The position numbers and the translations under genes were made by a program. 64,000 nucleotides of DNA, taken from Tethya wilhelma (taxonomy: Eukaryota > Porifera > Demospongiae > Tethyida > Tethyidae). Below, in pieces: positions 54,298 through 64,000 of this stretch (the stretch's first letter is position 1; each line of letters begins with the position of its first letter). The DNA is taken from positions 14,037,950-14,101,949 of the forward strand of contig CAXIPT010000002.1 of assembly GCA_964030475.1 (NCBI GenBank), in the 5' to 3' direction. The notes beneath the pieces were generated by a model that saw nothing but the letters and a program-made list of their open reading frames with translations, was not told the origin of the DNA and did no database searches.

Positions 54298-56671
54298 GTG
54301 GGAACTGCATGCGCCTGTGCTTTATAGCTTGTGTTGGTGATGTTGGTTTGATCTCATTTGTTATTATCATAGATTGTTTTATTTAGGCCTTTGTTTGAAA
54401 GTTTGGTTAGGGTTCCTAATTTGCATATCCAATAGTATTCTCTCTGTTTTAACCATGTGTTTAAATTTTCTCTATCAAGGTTATGGGGTGCCATTTCTAG
54501 GATCTGGAATTTTATGTCTGCTCGTTTGTGGTTACTGTTCTGTATGTGTTTTCCTATGCCTGAGCTATTTGATTGTAGGTGTTCAAATATTCGGTATTTA
54601 ATTGGTCTGGTTGACATTCCAACGTATTGTGCTTTACAATCTTTATGTGTGCAAGTGGCTAGATATATGATGTTTTTGGTGTCACAATTGTATTTTTCAT
54701 AAGGGACAGGCAGATTTATCGGGTGTTTGGTTCTGTCATGGGTGCTTATTGCGAAAGTGTTAGTGGTTAGGATTTTACAAGTAAAGCAGTTCTTTTTGCA
54801 TTTACTAATGGGGTTAGTGAAGTTATTTAATTTGTCTTGGAACAGGTTGAGTGGATATTTTTCTTCAATGGTGATTGGATAAGTGGGGGTGTTTGTTTGA
54901 CTGGTCTCTTTCGTCGTGTCTTTTGACAGTGGGGCTAGTTTGGCTCTGACTAGGAGGTTTCTAAGCGATTTGTTACCTCTAGTTACTACTAGGGGTGGTT
55001 TGGGAAAGATTTGTTTAAGGGTCTGGTCATTTTTAATTGGTTTCCAGTGCTTTCTGATTATGTTTTTGATTCGTTTGGTATCGTCATTGTAGGTTGTTAC
55101 TAAGAATGTTTGGTTGAGTCTTTTGAGCTTGTTTTTCCTTTTTAAGGTAAGGTGTCTATTATGGTGTTTGGTTTTGTGGATGATTTGTTTTGTTTCTCTT
55201 GGTGGGTAACCTCTTTCGTCAAGTTTAGCTATTAGCTTTTCCTGCATGTTCATGAAATTGTCCTTGTTTGAGTTAGTTCTTAGGCATCTCGTGGTCTCTC
55301 CAATCATTATCGCTTTCTTAGTTTCGCTGGGGTGGTATGATTCGGCATGTACATATAGTTGTTTATTGGTTTTTTTGATATGTGTTTTTACATCAAGTAC
55401 GTTTGTTGCACTGAATCTTTCTCCTTTGTATAGTTCTAGATCTAGGAATACTAGTTTGTTTTCATCTGCTTCGAATGTGAATTTAATCGTTGGGTGTATT
55501 TGGTTGATTGCTGAGATAAATTCTTTAAGTTTGCCACGAGATCCTACCCAAATTAGGAAAATATCATCTATAAAGCGTTTCCATAGTTTTATGTTTTCTT
55601 TGGATAGGTTGATCATTATTTCTTCAATTACTCCCATGAAGATGTTTGCATAACTTGGGGCCATTTTGGTTCCCATTGCTGTTCCTTGTAGTTGTCTATA
55701 GAATTGACCGTCAAATGTGAAGATATTGTTTTCTAGTACCATTTTCATTAACTCTTTGATTACAAGTACATGTGGTTGTTCCGGGTATTTGTATGCATCC
55801 GGGTGTTCGGCTAAAAATGTGGTTATTTTTTCTACGCCATCTGTGTGCGGTATGTTTGTGTATAAGGATGTTACATCTATGGATACTAGAATACTGTTTG
55901 TAGGAATTTTGGTTTTTTCGATGAGATTGATGAATTCATTACTGTCTTTGATGTGTGATGGTAGGTTTTTAACAAAGGGTTGTAGCCATGTGTCGACAAA
56001 TTTTGAAATGTTTTCTGTAATGCTATTACAGCTTGACACAATCGGTCTGATTGACATTGGGTTTTTGTGTATTTTTTTAAGGAAATATAGTCTGGATGTT
56101 CTTGCTTTATTTGATGGTTTGCAATATTCATACCATTCTTTTTTTATAAATCCATTTTCGTGTAATCTTTCCAGTTTGTCATTAATGAGATCCTTATGTT
56201 TGTCAGTAGTGTCATGAGGTAGTTTTTCATATATTTGAGGGTCGTTAAGGTGTTTAAGTCCCTCGTTTACATAGTCCTCTCTATCTTGGATGACAACTGT
56301 TGATCCTTTATCTGCTTTGTTTATGATTATGCTTTTATTGTGTTTGAGTTCATTTAGTGCTTTTCGTTCTCTTCTTGTCATGTTGTCTGATTTGGTTTGT
56401 TTGTGTTTTGTTTCATCAATGATTTCTAGTCTCATTCTATGGATAAAGGTTTCGAGTTTATCATTAGGGCAGTGTCTTTCTTTGAAGGGCTTTGGAGTGT
56501 ATTTAGGTTTGTTAAATGGGTCTCTTGCAGTTTTGTCATTCTTTTCGTTTGTTAATTTCTGATGTTGGTCTTGGTTTTTGTTTTTGTAAATGGTGTTGCT
56601 ATAGTATATGCTTCTGAGTTTTTGGATAAATTTGCAAATGTCTGTGTATAAGTCTTTTATGTTTGTTTGTT
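54298..56671 (-). mobile_element. Penelope-like element nested in BEL/Pao
   Basis: Occupies the pol gap. BEL coding resumes in the plus strand at about 56672 with GYHKPLPDNYQ. Contains one long minus-strand ORF. No poly(A) and no clear target duplication; about ten BEL codons are missing at the junction, so borders are approximate. Confidence 0.75.
54354..56435 (-). CDS. Penelope-like reverse transcriptase with GIY-YIG endonuclease
   Basis: 693 codons without interruption, and the frame stays open upstream of the first Met to the element border near 56671 (about 79 more codons). Reverse transcriptase: IINKADKGSTVVI, SILVSIDVTSLYTNIPH, QGTAMGTKMAPSYANIFMG and the catalytic RFIDDIFLIW. Toward the C-terminus there is a cysteine cluster CKKNCFTC and GIY-YIG residues IIYLATC then QYVGMSTRPIKYRIFEHL. 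Penelope elements use this endonuclease for target-primed insertion. Intactness suggests recent arrival. Insertion into a decayed BEL copy dates it after that element. Confidence 0.85.
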   Translation of the reverse strand: MRLEIIDETKHKQTKSDNMTRRERKALNELKHNKSIIINKADKGSTVVIQDREDYVNEGLKHLNDPQIYEKLPHDTTDKHKDLINDKLERLHENGFIKKEWYEYCKPSNKARTSRLYFLKKIHKNPMSIRPIVSSCNSITENISKFVDTWLQPFVKNLPSHIKDSNEFINLIEKTKIPTNSILVSIDVTSLYTNIPHTDGVEKITTFLAEHPDAYKYPEQPHVLVIKELMKMVLENNIFTFDGQFYRQLQGTAMGTKMAPSYANIFMGVIEEIMINLSKENIKLWKRFIDDIFLIWVGSRGKLKEFISAINQIHPTIKFTFEADENKLVFLDLELYKGERFSATNVLDVKTHIKKTNKQLYVHAESYHPSETKKAIMIGETTRCLRTNSNKDNFMNMQEKLIAKLDERGYPPRETKQIIHKTKHHNRHLTLKRKNKLKRLNQTFLVTTYNDDTKRIKNIIRKHWKPIKNDQTLKQIFPKPPLVVTRGNKSLRNLLVRAKLAPLSKDTTKETSQTNTPTYPITIEEKYPLNLFQDKLNNFTNPISKCKKNCFTCKILTTNTFAISTHDRTKHPINLPVPYEKYNCDTKNIIYLATCTHKDCKAQYVGMSTRPIKYRIFEHLQSNSSGIGKHIQNSNHKRADIKFQILEMAPHNLDRENLNTWLKQREYYWICKLGTLTKLSNKGLNKTIYDNNK

Positions 56672-58080
56672 TAGGTTACCACAAACCACTGCCAGACAAC
56701 TACCAGTTGAGTGTTAATCGACTTCAAGGTTTGCTCCGCCGCCTCAGACAACAGCCGTCTGTCCTGAAAGAGTATCATTGTGTTATTCAGGATCAGCTAG
56801 AGAAGGGAATGATAGAACCTGCACCACTGGAGGAAAACCCACCAGGTACTACCCACTACTTGCCACACCACGCCGTCGTACATCAGAACAAATCCACCAC
56901 GAAGGTGCGTGTGGTGTATGATGCCTCAGCAAGGAGTGGTGACAACCCATCCCTAAACGATTGTCTTTTCAAGGGCCCCAAGTTCAATCAACTTATATTC
57001 GACCTCCTAGTGCGGTTTAGGTCATACAAGATTGCCCTCATCGCAGACCTAGAGAAGGCCTTTCTGAATGTCCTGGTTGAGCAAGCTGATCGTGACGTGT
57101 TACGATTTATCTGGGTGGATGACCCACTGAAGGAATCCCCTGAGTTGAAGGTGTATCGATTCACTCGTGTAGTGTTTGGCGTTTCATCTAGCCCGTTTCT
57201 CCTTAACGCAACCATAAAATTTCACCTAGAGAAGCATCTTGAGACAGACCAGAGCCTCATCCAACGGCTACTGCGCTCTACCTACGTTGATGACATTGTC
57301 ACTGGAGGTCAGACTGAGGACGAAGTGTTGTCTCTGTACATCAGATCGAAGGAGATCTTTGGAAAGGGAGGTTTTAACCTCCGGAAGTTCAAGACAAATG
57401 CTGCCACCTTGCAAGAAAAGATTGATCGCAGGGAAGGTCTACAGGAGAGTGTTTCCACCTCACTCAATGAGCCAAAGCATGCGGAGACTACTCTTGGTAC
57501 TGCTCAACCCACAAGAATTGAAGAGCACAAGGTTTTAGGAGTCCTGTGGAACCCTGAGTCAGACCGGTTCATCTTCGATGTCAGTGCCATTGCCAAGCTA
57601 GCTCTCGATCTAAACCCAACTAAGAGGAATGTAGTCAGCCTTGTTGGCAAGTTTTATGACCCACTTGGATTTCTTTCACCTGTGATAATCAAGTTCAAGA
57701 TCTTGTTCCAGAAGCTCTGCCAATCCAAGTCTGACTGGGATGAAGCAATTCCTGATGAGTTGAGGGGAGAATGGAACAACCTGATATCAGATCTCAATAT
57801 TGCTGCACCAGTGTCAATCCCTAGAAGCTACATGTCAGATGTCGACAACCCCTTGACGTCCGTCACCCTTTATGGGTTTTGTGACGCATCGACCAAGGCC
57901 TATGCTGCTGTAGTTTATCTTGTCTTGGAGAACGATACTCAGCCCATTGTTCACTTTGTTGCATCCAAGACACGAGTTGCTCCCTTACAAGAGCAAACCA
58001 TCCCTCGATTGGAGCTGCTATCTGCACTTCTTCTCTCAAGGCTGATTGTGGAAGTTTGCAGCATCAACTGGCTACACTAG
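56672..58080 (+). CDS. BEL/Pao reverse transcriptase and start of RNase H
   Basis: Carries VRVVYDASARSGDN, LIADLEKAFLNVLV, FGVSSSPFLLNATI and the active site STYVDDIVTGG, all typical of BEL/Pao. Peptidase A17-like and RNase H segments follow (LYGFCDASTKAYAAVVYLV). A frameshift at about 58056-58080 ends this frame, and the chain continues in the next. The 5' border is the Penelope insertion. Confidence 0.85.
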
Positions 58081-58862
58081 ACATGAGATGTTACACTGAT
58101 TCTCAAGTTGCCCTGTACTGGGTTCGTGGAACCGACAGGGAGTGGAAGCCATTCATCCAGAACCGTGTCAAGGAGATACGCAGCAATGTACATCCTGATC
58201 TTTGGTACCATAGTCCCGAGGTCATCAACCCAGCTGATCTACCATCAAGGGGACTCTCCATGATTGAATTGTCCGTCAGCCAACTGTGGCGAACCGGACC
58301 TGAGTGGCTTGGTTTAGACACGCCAGTCTACCACGACTTGCCCATGCCAGAGCCCTGCTCACGTGAGTTGAAGGTCACTGAGAAGAAATCTCACGCTTTA
58401 CTTGCAGTTGAAAAGGCACCTGCCATTGGAGATTTAGTGTGTTGCGAAGACTACAGTGACCTTCAGAGACTCCTCAGAGTTACAGCACTTGTGCTCCGAG
58501 CAGTGAATCGCTTCAAGACAAGACTGAGTCAATCGAGCACTTCTGTGCATTCTCCACCAACTCCAGAAGAGGTAGCCTCAGCTGAGCAGCTCTGGATATT
58601 GCATTCACAACAATATTTGGTTCACCAGAAGGACTACGACACCCTCAAGAATCAGTTGGGTTTGTTTCAGGATGACAAGAAGTTGTGGAGATGTGGTGGT
58701 CGTTTGCAGAACGCCGACATTTCATACTCAGCGAAGTATCCCATCTTGCTACCCAGAGGTCACTCTTTTACTGCTCTCATCATTCAAGATGCTCATCTCC
58801 GTGTATTCCACAATGGAGTGAAGGAGACCCTAACTGAAGTATGCAGCAAGTACTGGAGGTAA
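58056..58862 (+). CDS. BEL/Pao RNase H end and integrase zinc-binding region
   Basis: Continues RNase H with MRCYTDSQVALYWVRG and the NPADLPSRG signature. The integrase N-terminal region (VHPDLW, then PRGHSFTALIIQDAHLRVFH with the H and C ligands of the HHCC finger completed in the next frame) follows. It ends in a frameshift near 58860. Confidence 0.75.
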   Translation: MQHQLATLDMRCYTDSQVALYWVRGTDREWKPFIQNRVKEIRSNVHPDLWYHSPEVINPADLPSRGLSMIELSVSQLWRTGPEWLGLDTPVYHDLPMPEPCSRELKVTEKKSHALLAVEKAPAIGDLVCCEDYSDLQRLLRVTALVLRAVNRFKTRLSQSSTSVHSPPTPEEVASAEQLWILHSQQYLVHQKDYDTLKNQLGLFQDDKKLWRCGGRLQNADISYSAKYPILLPRGHSFTALIIQDAHLRVFHNGVKETLTEVCSKYWR

Positions 58863-59371
58863 AGGCTATCATACACAGATGTACGACCTGCAGGAGGTTT
58901 GAAGGAGCTTCATTCAAGGGCCCACCGCCTCCTCCGCTGCCAGAGTTCAGGCTCAAGGAAGATCCGGCATTTACCTACACCGGAGTGGATTTCGCTGGTC
59001 CACTATCAGTATGGGAGGGGCACTCAGGCAGTGCCACGAAAGTATGGATTTGTGTTTTCACCTGTCTTGTCACTCGTGGGGTCCACCTTGACATTGTTGG
59101 TGACTTGTCCACTGACACATTCCTGCAATGTCTGAAGAGATTTGCAGCCAGGCGAGGATTACCTCGGAAGTTCTTATCAGATAACAGGAAAACGTTCAAG
59201 GCTGCTGCAAGGTTCCTCAACACCATCCTCAAAGAAGGGACTGTTCAGGCTCATCTGACCAAACAAGGAAGTCAGTGGATGTTTAATGTGGAACGTGCTC
59301 CCAGGTGGGGTGGAGTGTTTGAACGAATGGTCAGGTCCACCAAACGTTGTTTGCGCAAGGTGGTCGGCTGA
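58841..59371 (+). CDS. BEL/Pao integrase catalytic core
   Basis: CTTCRRFEG completes the zinc finger. The DDE core is seen as YTGVDFAGPLSVW (first Asp), KFLSDNRKTFKAA (second Asp; usual SDNG is SDNR) and APRWGGVFERMV (Glu). A premature stop at 59369 follows KVVG. Confidence 0.75.
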   Translation: MQQVLEVKAIIHRCTTCRRFEGASFKGPPPPPLPEFRLKEDPAFTYTGVDFAGPLSVWEGHSGSATKVWICVFTCLVTRGVHLDIVGDLSTDTFLQCLKRFAARRGLPRKFLSDNRKTFKAAARFLNTILKEGTVQAHLTKQGSQWMFNVERAPRWGGVFERMVRSTKRCLRKVVG

Positions 59372-60081
59372 GCTCACCTGACTAGAGACGAACTACTCAC
59401 CACAGTGGTGGAAATTGAGGCAGTGGTCAACTCCAGGCCTCTTTCATACTTCTCAGCAACAGATTTTAAGGAGCCCCTCACCCCTTCGCACCTCATTTTG
59501 GGTCGCAGAATTCTGAGCCTTCCTGACATGTGTGCGAGGATCCGGATGACGAAGACTTTGAGATCAATGCCAGTCATCTAACCAGGAGAATGAAGCATCT
59601 AGCAGGAGTTCTCAATCACTTTTGGAAGCGGTGGAGATCAGAATATCTACACGAGCTGCGAGAGAGTCATCGCTATGTGGCCAAGAAGATCTCACAGCCT
59701 ACAAGTGTGAGCAAAGGTGATGTTGTCATTGTACATGACAAAGCTCTTCCTCGTGGACTCTGGAAACTGGGTCGAATTGAAAGGTTGTTCAGCGGTAGTG
59801 ACAGTCTACCCCGCAGTGCTTTAGTGAGAGTTGCAACTCGTGACAGACAACAAACCTTTCTGAAGAGGCCGTTACAACTACTCTACCCTCTTGAGATTCA
59901 TGGCCCTGAGCCTCTACCGAATCCCACTGCCGAGGATGCGACTACTCATCCAGATCCAGCTGTGCACGATGTGGCTGCCGTGGACCAGTCCTTTGCACCC
60001 AAAAGACGCCCTGTTCGAGCCGCAGCCAAAGCACCAGCTGAGAAGAGACAAGTATGGATTAAGGAGCTGGAGAGTCAGGAC
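59372..60081 (+). pseudogene. BEL/Pao integrase C-terminal region
   Basis: Reads on with TVVEIEAVVNSRPLSYF and LTPSHLILGRR to about 59530, then in another frame LNHFWKRWRSEYLHELRESH and GDVVIVHDKALPRGLWKLG (DUF5641-like domain) to 60081. At least one frameshift near 59540. Confidence 0.7.
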
Positions 60082-60219
60082 TAAAGCTGTAAGACTAGTA
60101 TTGTCTTGTTGAACAAAATTTGTATGATTACTGTAACTGGTTAGTACGCTATTCTTGAACTATGTTATTTTGAGTTTTGTGAGCCCAGAGTTGACCATGT
60201 CTGGTCAACGTGGGGAGTG

Positions 60220-60410
60220 TGTTGAAGACTTAACTCATTACTTATTCTGATGTAATCTTTAATTTTGAGCTCATGTGAGCTGACGCATGTCACGAGCAAA
60301 ATGAGTTTGAATGTGTCTCACTGAATCTGAATGGATCAAGCGTTGGGGGTTCTAAAGTAGAACTAATTGTGGGTAGAAGTGTAGTTAGGACAGATATTGA
60401 ACATTTTACA
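60220..60410 (+). repeat. BEL/Pao 3' LTR, followed by AGGGT
   Basis: 191 bp preceded by a purine-rich tract (GTGGGGAGTG). Followed by AGGGT at 60411-60415, the same five bases that precede the LTR at 22664. Confidence 0.85.
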
Positions 60411-60475
60411 AGGGTGTTGGTGAAATATGAGTGGCGATAAGAGTGTATTTTAGAATGACTGCAGTATAGCAATAA
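60411..60475 (-). pseudogene. LINE ORF2 fragment, part 2 (upstream portion of 22564-22658)
   Basis: Minus-strand frame ILKYTLIATHISPTPW runs to the insertion point. Joined across one AGGGT to 22658-22564 it stays open through WPIQNKLPEDIAKPNS to the LINE stop. Confidence 0.6.
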
Positions 60476-60689
60476 CTGGAGATGTATTGCAGTTTAAGTT
60501 CCTGTTGAAATCGATAGTCAAATATTTACCTTTGTAGTATGAAGCCTTATGACATCAAATGAAAAAACTATTACTCTAAATCCCGTACTATGTACAGAGT
60601 AAGCGCTACTAGACCGCAACATTGGAAAATAGAGTACAGCTAGGGATAATAGAGCACAGTAGCAGCAAATACAGTTTGTTTCAGTTAGA

Positions 60690-61015
60690 AGGCCAAAGAG
60701 AAGGAGACACAATCAGAGCCCCACCCAACTCGCAAACGTCAAACAAAGGTTGAAATTTCTGGAGCCAGGAAAGTATGGGGAACACTGAGAGAATCCACTG
60801 CCGTCGCTGTCAGCTCAACACTAGCCAAGCTTACATCCCTCAGCACTGATCAAATGCAAGTCAGATGTAAGTATAAGTCTAATAATAATGGCAGTAATGT
60901 TATTAGATGGTGGTTTACTGTCAGGGGAGAAGAAAGTGATTTACAAAAGCTAGATTGTGAATGGGAGTCAGTGGCCCTACAAACTAACTGGAAGCTGGAA
61001 CCCCTACTTAAGTTT
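60690..61015 (+). pseudogene. Unrecognised coding exon, interrupted by a hAT transposon
   Basis: The open frame contains ISGARKVWGTLRESTAVAVS and, after a possible short intron at about 60867-60897, VIRWWFTVRGEESDLQKLDC and WESVALQTNWKLEPLLK. The style (WWF, EE, QT.WKLE) recalls uncharacterised multi-copy sponge and cnidarian proteins. The hAT left end follows directly, and sequence after its right end (63785) is open for about 25 codons. Function unknown. Confidence 0.35.
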
Positions 61016-63784
61016 CAGAGTTAAAAATAACAGGCGGTCATCGGTCATTGACCACGCATATATTCAAATTGACCACTCAAAACAGCTTATATACGGTCAG
61101 TGTGACCGCTCAAAAAATTAACCCATATATGGTCATTACTATATATGTACTGGCTATACTTAGCTACAAAATCAGGCCATTATCTTAGTTTAGAACACCA
61201 CGTGGCAACTTGAGTGCCAGAGGCAGTGTGGTTCAACTGAACTTTGTTGTGACTGGATTGAGCAATGACTGCTTGAAGTATGAAGCGTAGTTTAGCTACA
61301 GCAACTGAGAAAGATGATCAGTCTACCTGTACTAAGAAGTCCAAGCGTGTGGTTACACACAGCACTTTTCAAAAGTGGAAGCGTGATTTTGATAAAGAAC
61401 TTTCCACAATGTCATGGCTGGACTGTGAAACACAGATGACTGAAGGTAAGAAAGTGGTTGAACTCTTGAAATGTAAAGTGTGTAAAAAGTTTGAATCAAA
61501 AATTGAAGGGAGAAAGAACTTCAGTAATAAGTGGCTGAGTCTGTACGTGCTAGCAATGTGCGAGATCATGCTGGTACTGATATGCATACTCATGCAATGT
61601 CTCTGCTAAAGAAAGAACAAGCGGTTGCTGCAGGGCTCAGTCCAGCAGCCTATGCTCCTATTGCCAGAAGTTTGAACAAGTTACCTGATGTTGAAAGGCA
61701 ACAGTTGAGATACAAGTTTGACATTGCTCATTTTGTAGCAACTGAAAAATTATCCTACTCAAAGTATTCACGAATATGTGAGCTAGAAAAGCATCATGGA
61801 GTGGAATTTGGAACATCATACTTGAATGAGATGGCTGGTAAGGTTTTTGTCCACTATATTGCTGAATCAAGGCGACAAGAACTGATAGAACATATAATGC
61901 AAGGCCAAGTTTTTCTCGATACTTTTGGATGGATCAACTGATAAGGGAAACATTGACAATGAAGTATTTTTGATCATCTGGTGTGATATTGATGGTCAAG
62001 ATGAAAAAATACACACTAGGATGAGTTACTTAACTGTGTGCTGACCACAGTCTGTTTCTGGTGAAGGTCTGTTTTCGCTTGTGCAAAGTGTACTCCAAAC
62101 TCTTGGTGTTCAGTCTATTTCTTCTGGTGACTGTCAAAGATTAGTAGGATTTGGAACAGATGGGACCTCCGCTAACATAGCTGTGAGGGGACTCAAAGGT
62201 CTTATCGAGAAAGTGCTTCCTTGGGTCTTCTGGATGTGGTGCTTGGCACACCGCCTAGAATTAGCAGTCAAGGACTCACTCAAAGACATAGCGTTTGACT
62301 CTGTGGATGATATGTTATTGCGACTATATTACTTATACGAAAAATCTCCCAAAAAGTATAGACAATTAGTCGAAATAGTATCAGACTTGAAAGACTGTCT
62401 TACCTTTGATGATGCAGGCATCAAGCCTGTCCGAGCAAATGGGTCTCGATGGATTTCTCACAAACTTAATGCTATGAAAAGAATTCTTTCTAAATATGGG
62501 GCATACACAAGTCATATAGCAGCAATGTCAGAAGAAGCAAGGGGTACAGATCGTTCCAAGCTTCTTGGTTATTACAACAAGTGGACAAATGCCAAATATG
62601 TACTGGGCTGTGCTGTTTTTACGGATCTCCTGAGTCCATGTGCAGTTTTTTCAAAGTCAATGCAAAATGATGAAATTGATATTTTAGGTGCACTTACCTG
62701 CCTTTTGAAAACAGTCACTGAAACTGATAAACTAAGTCAAAAACCATTGGAAGAGTGGAATATGTACTCAACAACCGTGAACAAGATTATTGAAGAAGAT
62801 GGTGTTAAAGTATACCAAGGTCAAGAACTCAAACGATTTGATGCTGCTGACACTTTCTATAAAGCTCATTATGCAGAGTATTGTTCACGTGTTACTGAGT
62901 GTATAAAATCGCGACTTTCTTGGTCAGATTTTCAACTAATGAGAGACATAATTTTCACTCTAAGCACACATGGCTGGGAGAAAGCAGTAGAAGAAAAAGA
63001 TGACCTTCAAGCTGTGGAGAGATTGGCAGTACAATTCACAGTACCACTGGAAGAAGCTGGTGCCAACGTAGCAGACATTAAATCTGAATTTGCTGAGATT
63101 ATGCAGTATGCTTGACAATACTTTTCTCTGTCTACAATGGACTACAAAACAGTATGGTGGCGGCTCTTTCATGCATTTAATTTGACAGAGTGGGTGAATG
63201 CATTACTCCTTGCACAAATCTTGTTTTCCCTTCCAGCCTCTAATGGTAAACTAGAGAGGGTTTTCTCCACAGTCAATGTCATCAAAGTAGAGAAACGAGC
63301 TAGACTCTCGAATGAATCTTTGGACGATCTGTTAGTAGTGAATGCAGACAAAACTGCCCTCAAAGATTTTAATCCTGACCCAAGCATTGACAAGTGGTGG
63401 GACTCCAAAATAAGGAGACCTCAGCAGAGACCAAGAAAGAAGTATGCTCAACGTCAGTACAGTAACAGTTCTAGTGTAACTACTACTAGCAGTGCTGCAT
63501 CATCATCAGATATTACTACTACCAGAGAAGAGGATAGTGGTAATTCTGACCTGGAAAGTCATAACATTCTAGATAGATGGGATAAGTGGATGGCATCAGA
63601 TGATTCAGACACTGACTAATTATTGTATATGGTAAATATATGTATCTTTACACTGTTTCTCTGTAAAAAAAAAGACTAATAAATCGTATTTTCAATGGCA
63701 GTACACTTTGAGAGAATGACCACACAAAATGGCATTTGTACTGCGATTTGACCACACACTCTAAAATAATTATTTTGAACTCTG
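61016..63784 (+). mobile_element. hAT transposon, ZNF862-like
   Basis: Ends CAGAGTTAAAAATAA at 61016 and, inverted, TTATTTTGAACTCTG at 63770-63784 give 15-bp inverted repeats with one mismatch. Coding remnants between them are hAT transposase. Flanking 8-mers (TTAAGTTT and AGTTTAGT) do not match. Confidence 0.65.
61280..63619 (+). pseudogene. hAT-family transposase (ZNF862/C17orf113-like), decayed
   Basis: Four frame segments. 61280-61560: N-terminus with THSTFQKWKRDFDKEL and a C..C pair (CKVCKKF). 61564-61941: NVRDHAGTDMHTHAMSLLKK and FVATEKLSYSKYSRI. 61910-62041: LDGSTDKGNIDNEVFLIIW, first catalytic Asp, reached only after a frameshift, then a stop. 62081-63115: GFGTDGTSANIAVRGLKG, second Asp, and WCLAHRLELAVKD. 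63137-63619: dimerisation region LPASNGKLERVFSTVNVIK with a Ser/Thr/Asp-rich tail. Similar to the domesticated ZNF862-type proteins. Breaks near 61564, 61915, 62041 and 63115 make it inactive. Confidence 0.8.
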
Positions 63785-64000
63785 AGTTTAGTGATCCAAT
63801 TGCTACAACTCCAATTGAGCTTCTCGCTCTACGTCATCTTCTAATGACCTTGATCTCCTAAATACAAATACAAATACAAATACTGATTCCCCAAGCCAGT
63901 CAGTGCCTCATTTTTTGGGGGTAGCATGAGTCCCTGTCTGGACTCTGCAAGCTCATCCCCTGATCCACATTCTCACAATAATCACAATAGGGACAGCATC
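63785..64000. other. Window end, possible continuation of the interrupted exon
   Basis: Opens with SDPIATTPIELLALRHLL in frame and then a stop. Includes (AAATAC)n at about 63857-63880. No further feature. Confidence 0.3.

Larger units (their letters stand above)
51955..60410 (+). mobile_element. BEL/Pao LTR retrotransposon with nested Penelope-like element
   Basis: LTRs of 191 bp bound gag, protease, reverse transcriptase, RNase H and integrase in BEL/Pao order. A Penelope-like element occupies about 54298-56671. Without it the element is about 6.1 kb, normal for BEL/Pao. Several frameshifts make it inactive. The two flanks do not share a target duplication. Confidence 0.85.

Noticed and set aside
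61008..63792. 8-bp target duplication for the hAT element
   Set aside because: TTAAGTTT and AGTTTAGT share only AGTTT out of register, so no duplication is claimed.

Overview
The window reads as animal nuclear DNA, most likely from a demosponge such as Amphimedon queenslandica. It is AT-rich, its genes carry introns (some under 100 nt), and it is crowded with eukaryotic transposons of nearly every major class. Nothing in it looks bacterial. The species call is inference.

Layout. 1-16578 (+): 3' part of a gene whose six phase-compatible exons match TAF1B, the RNA polymerase I initiation factor subunit; its introns hold MITEs, a Helentron-like element and a small antisense ORF. 17215-22764: copia remnant, MULE remnant, nested repeats, a TA-flanked MITE and the left end of a BEL/Pao LTR. 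An isolated 'n' at 22765 marks a join. 22766-29194: a Kolobok-like TTAA transposon with a THAP fragment and an internal LINE, then an inverted near-identical copy of TAF1B exons 3-4, cut by the second 'n' at 29195. 29196-34879: Helentron-like element, a Ser-rich repetitive gene split by a foldback element, then the Rep half of a Helitron, cut by the third 'n' at 34880. 35560-39120: Crypton-like tyrosine recombinase and copia remnants. 39476-41550 (+): RPA-like OB-fold gene and a coiled-coil gene, convergent with a second, more complete Helitron (42093-46957, -). 49357-51222: a MULE-type element with an exact 9-bp target duplication. 51454-51954: an unrecognised two-exon gene cut by a BEL/Pao element (51955-60410), which itself carries a Penelope-like element with one long ORF. 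60690-61015: an unrecognised exon split by a ZNF862-like hAT transposon (61016-63784).

Main conclusions. The genes do not form a pathway; this is a transposon-rich region around one recognisable host gene. The most informative signal is structural. The partial BEL LTR at 22664 has target-site half AGGGT on its left, the LTR ending at 60410 has AGGGT on its right, and the two flanks rejoin into one open LINE reading frame. The intervening 38 kb is therefore rearranged or mis-scaffolded. The inverted TAF1B copy ending at an 'n' points the same way. Other leads are a Helentron-like family whose subterminal inverted repeats appear to co-vary, an RPA-like/coiled-coil gene pair beside a Helitron, and unrecognised sponge protein families present in several copies.
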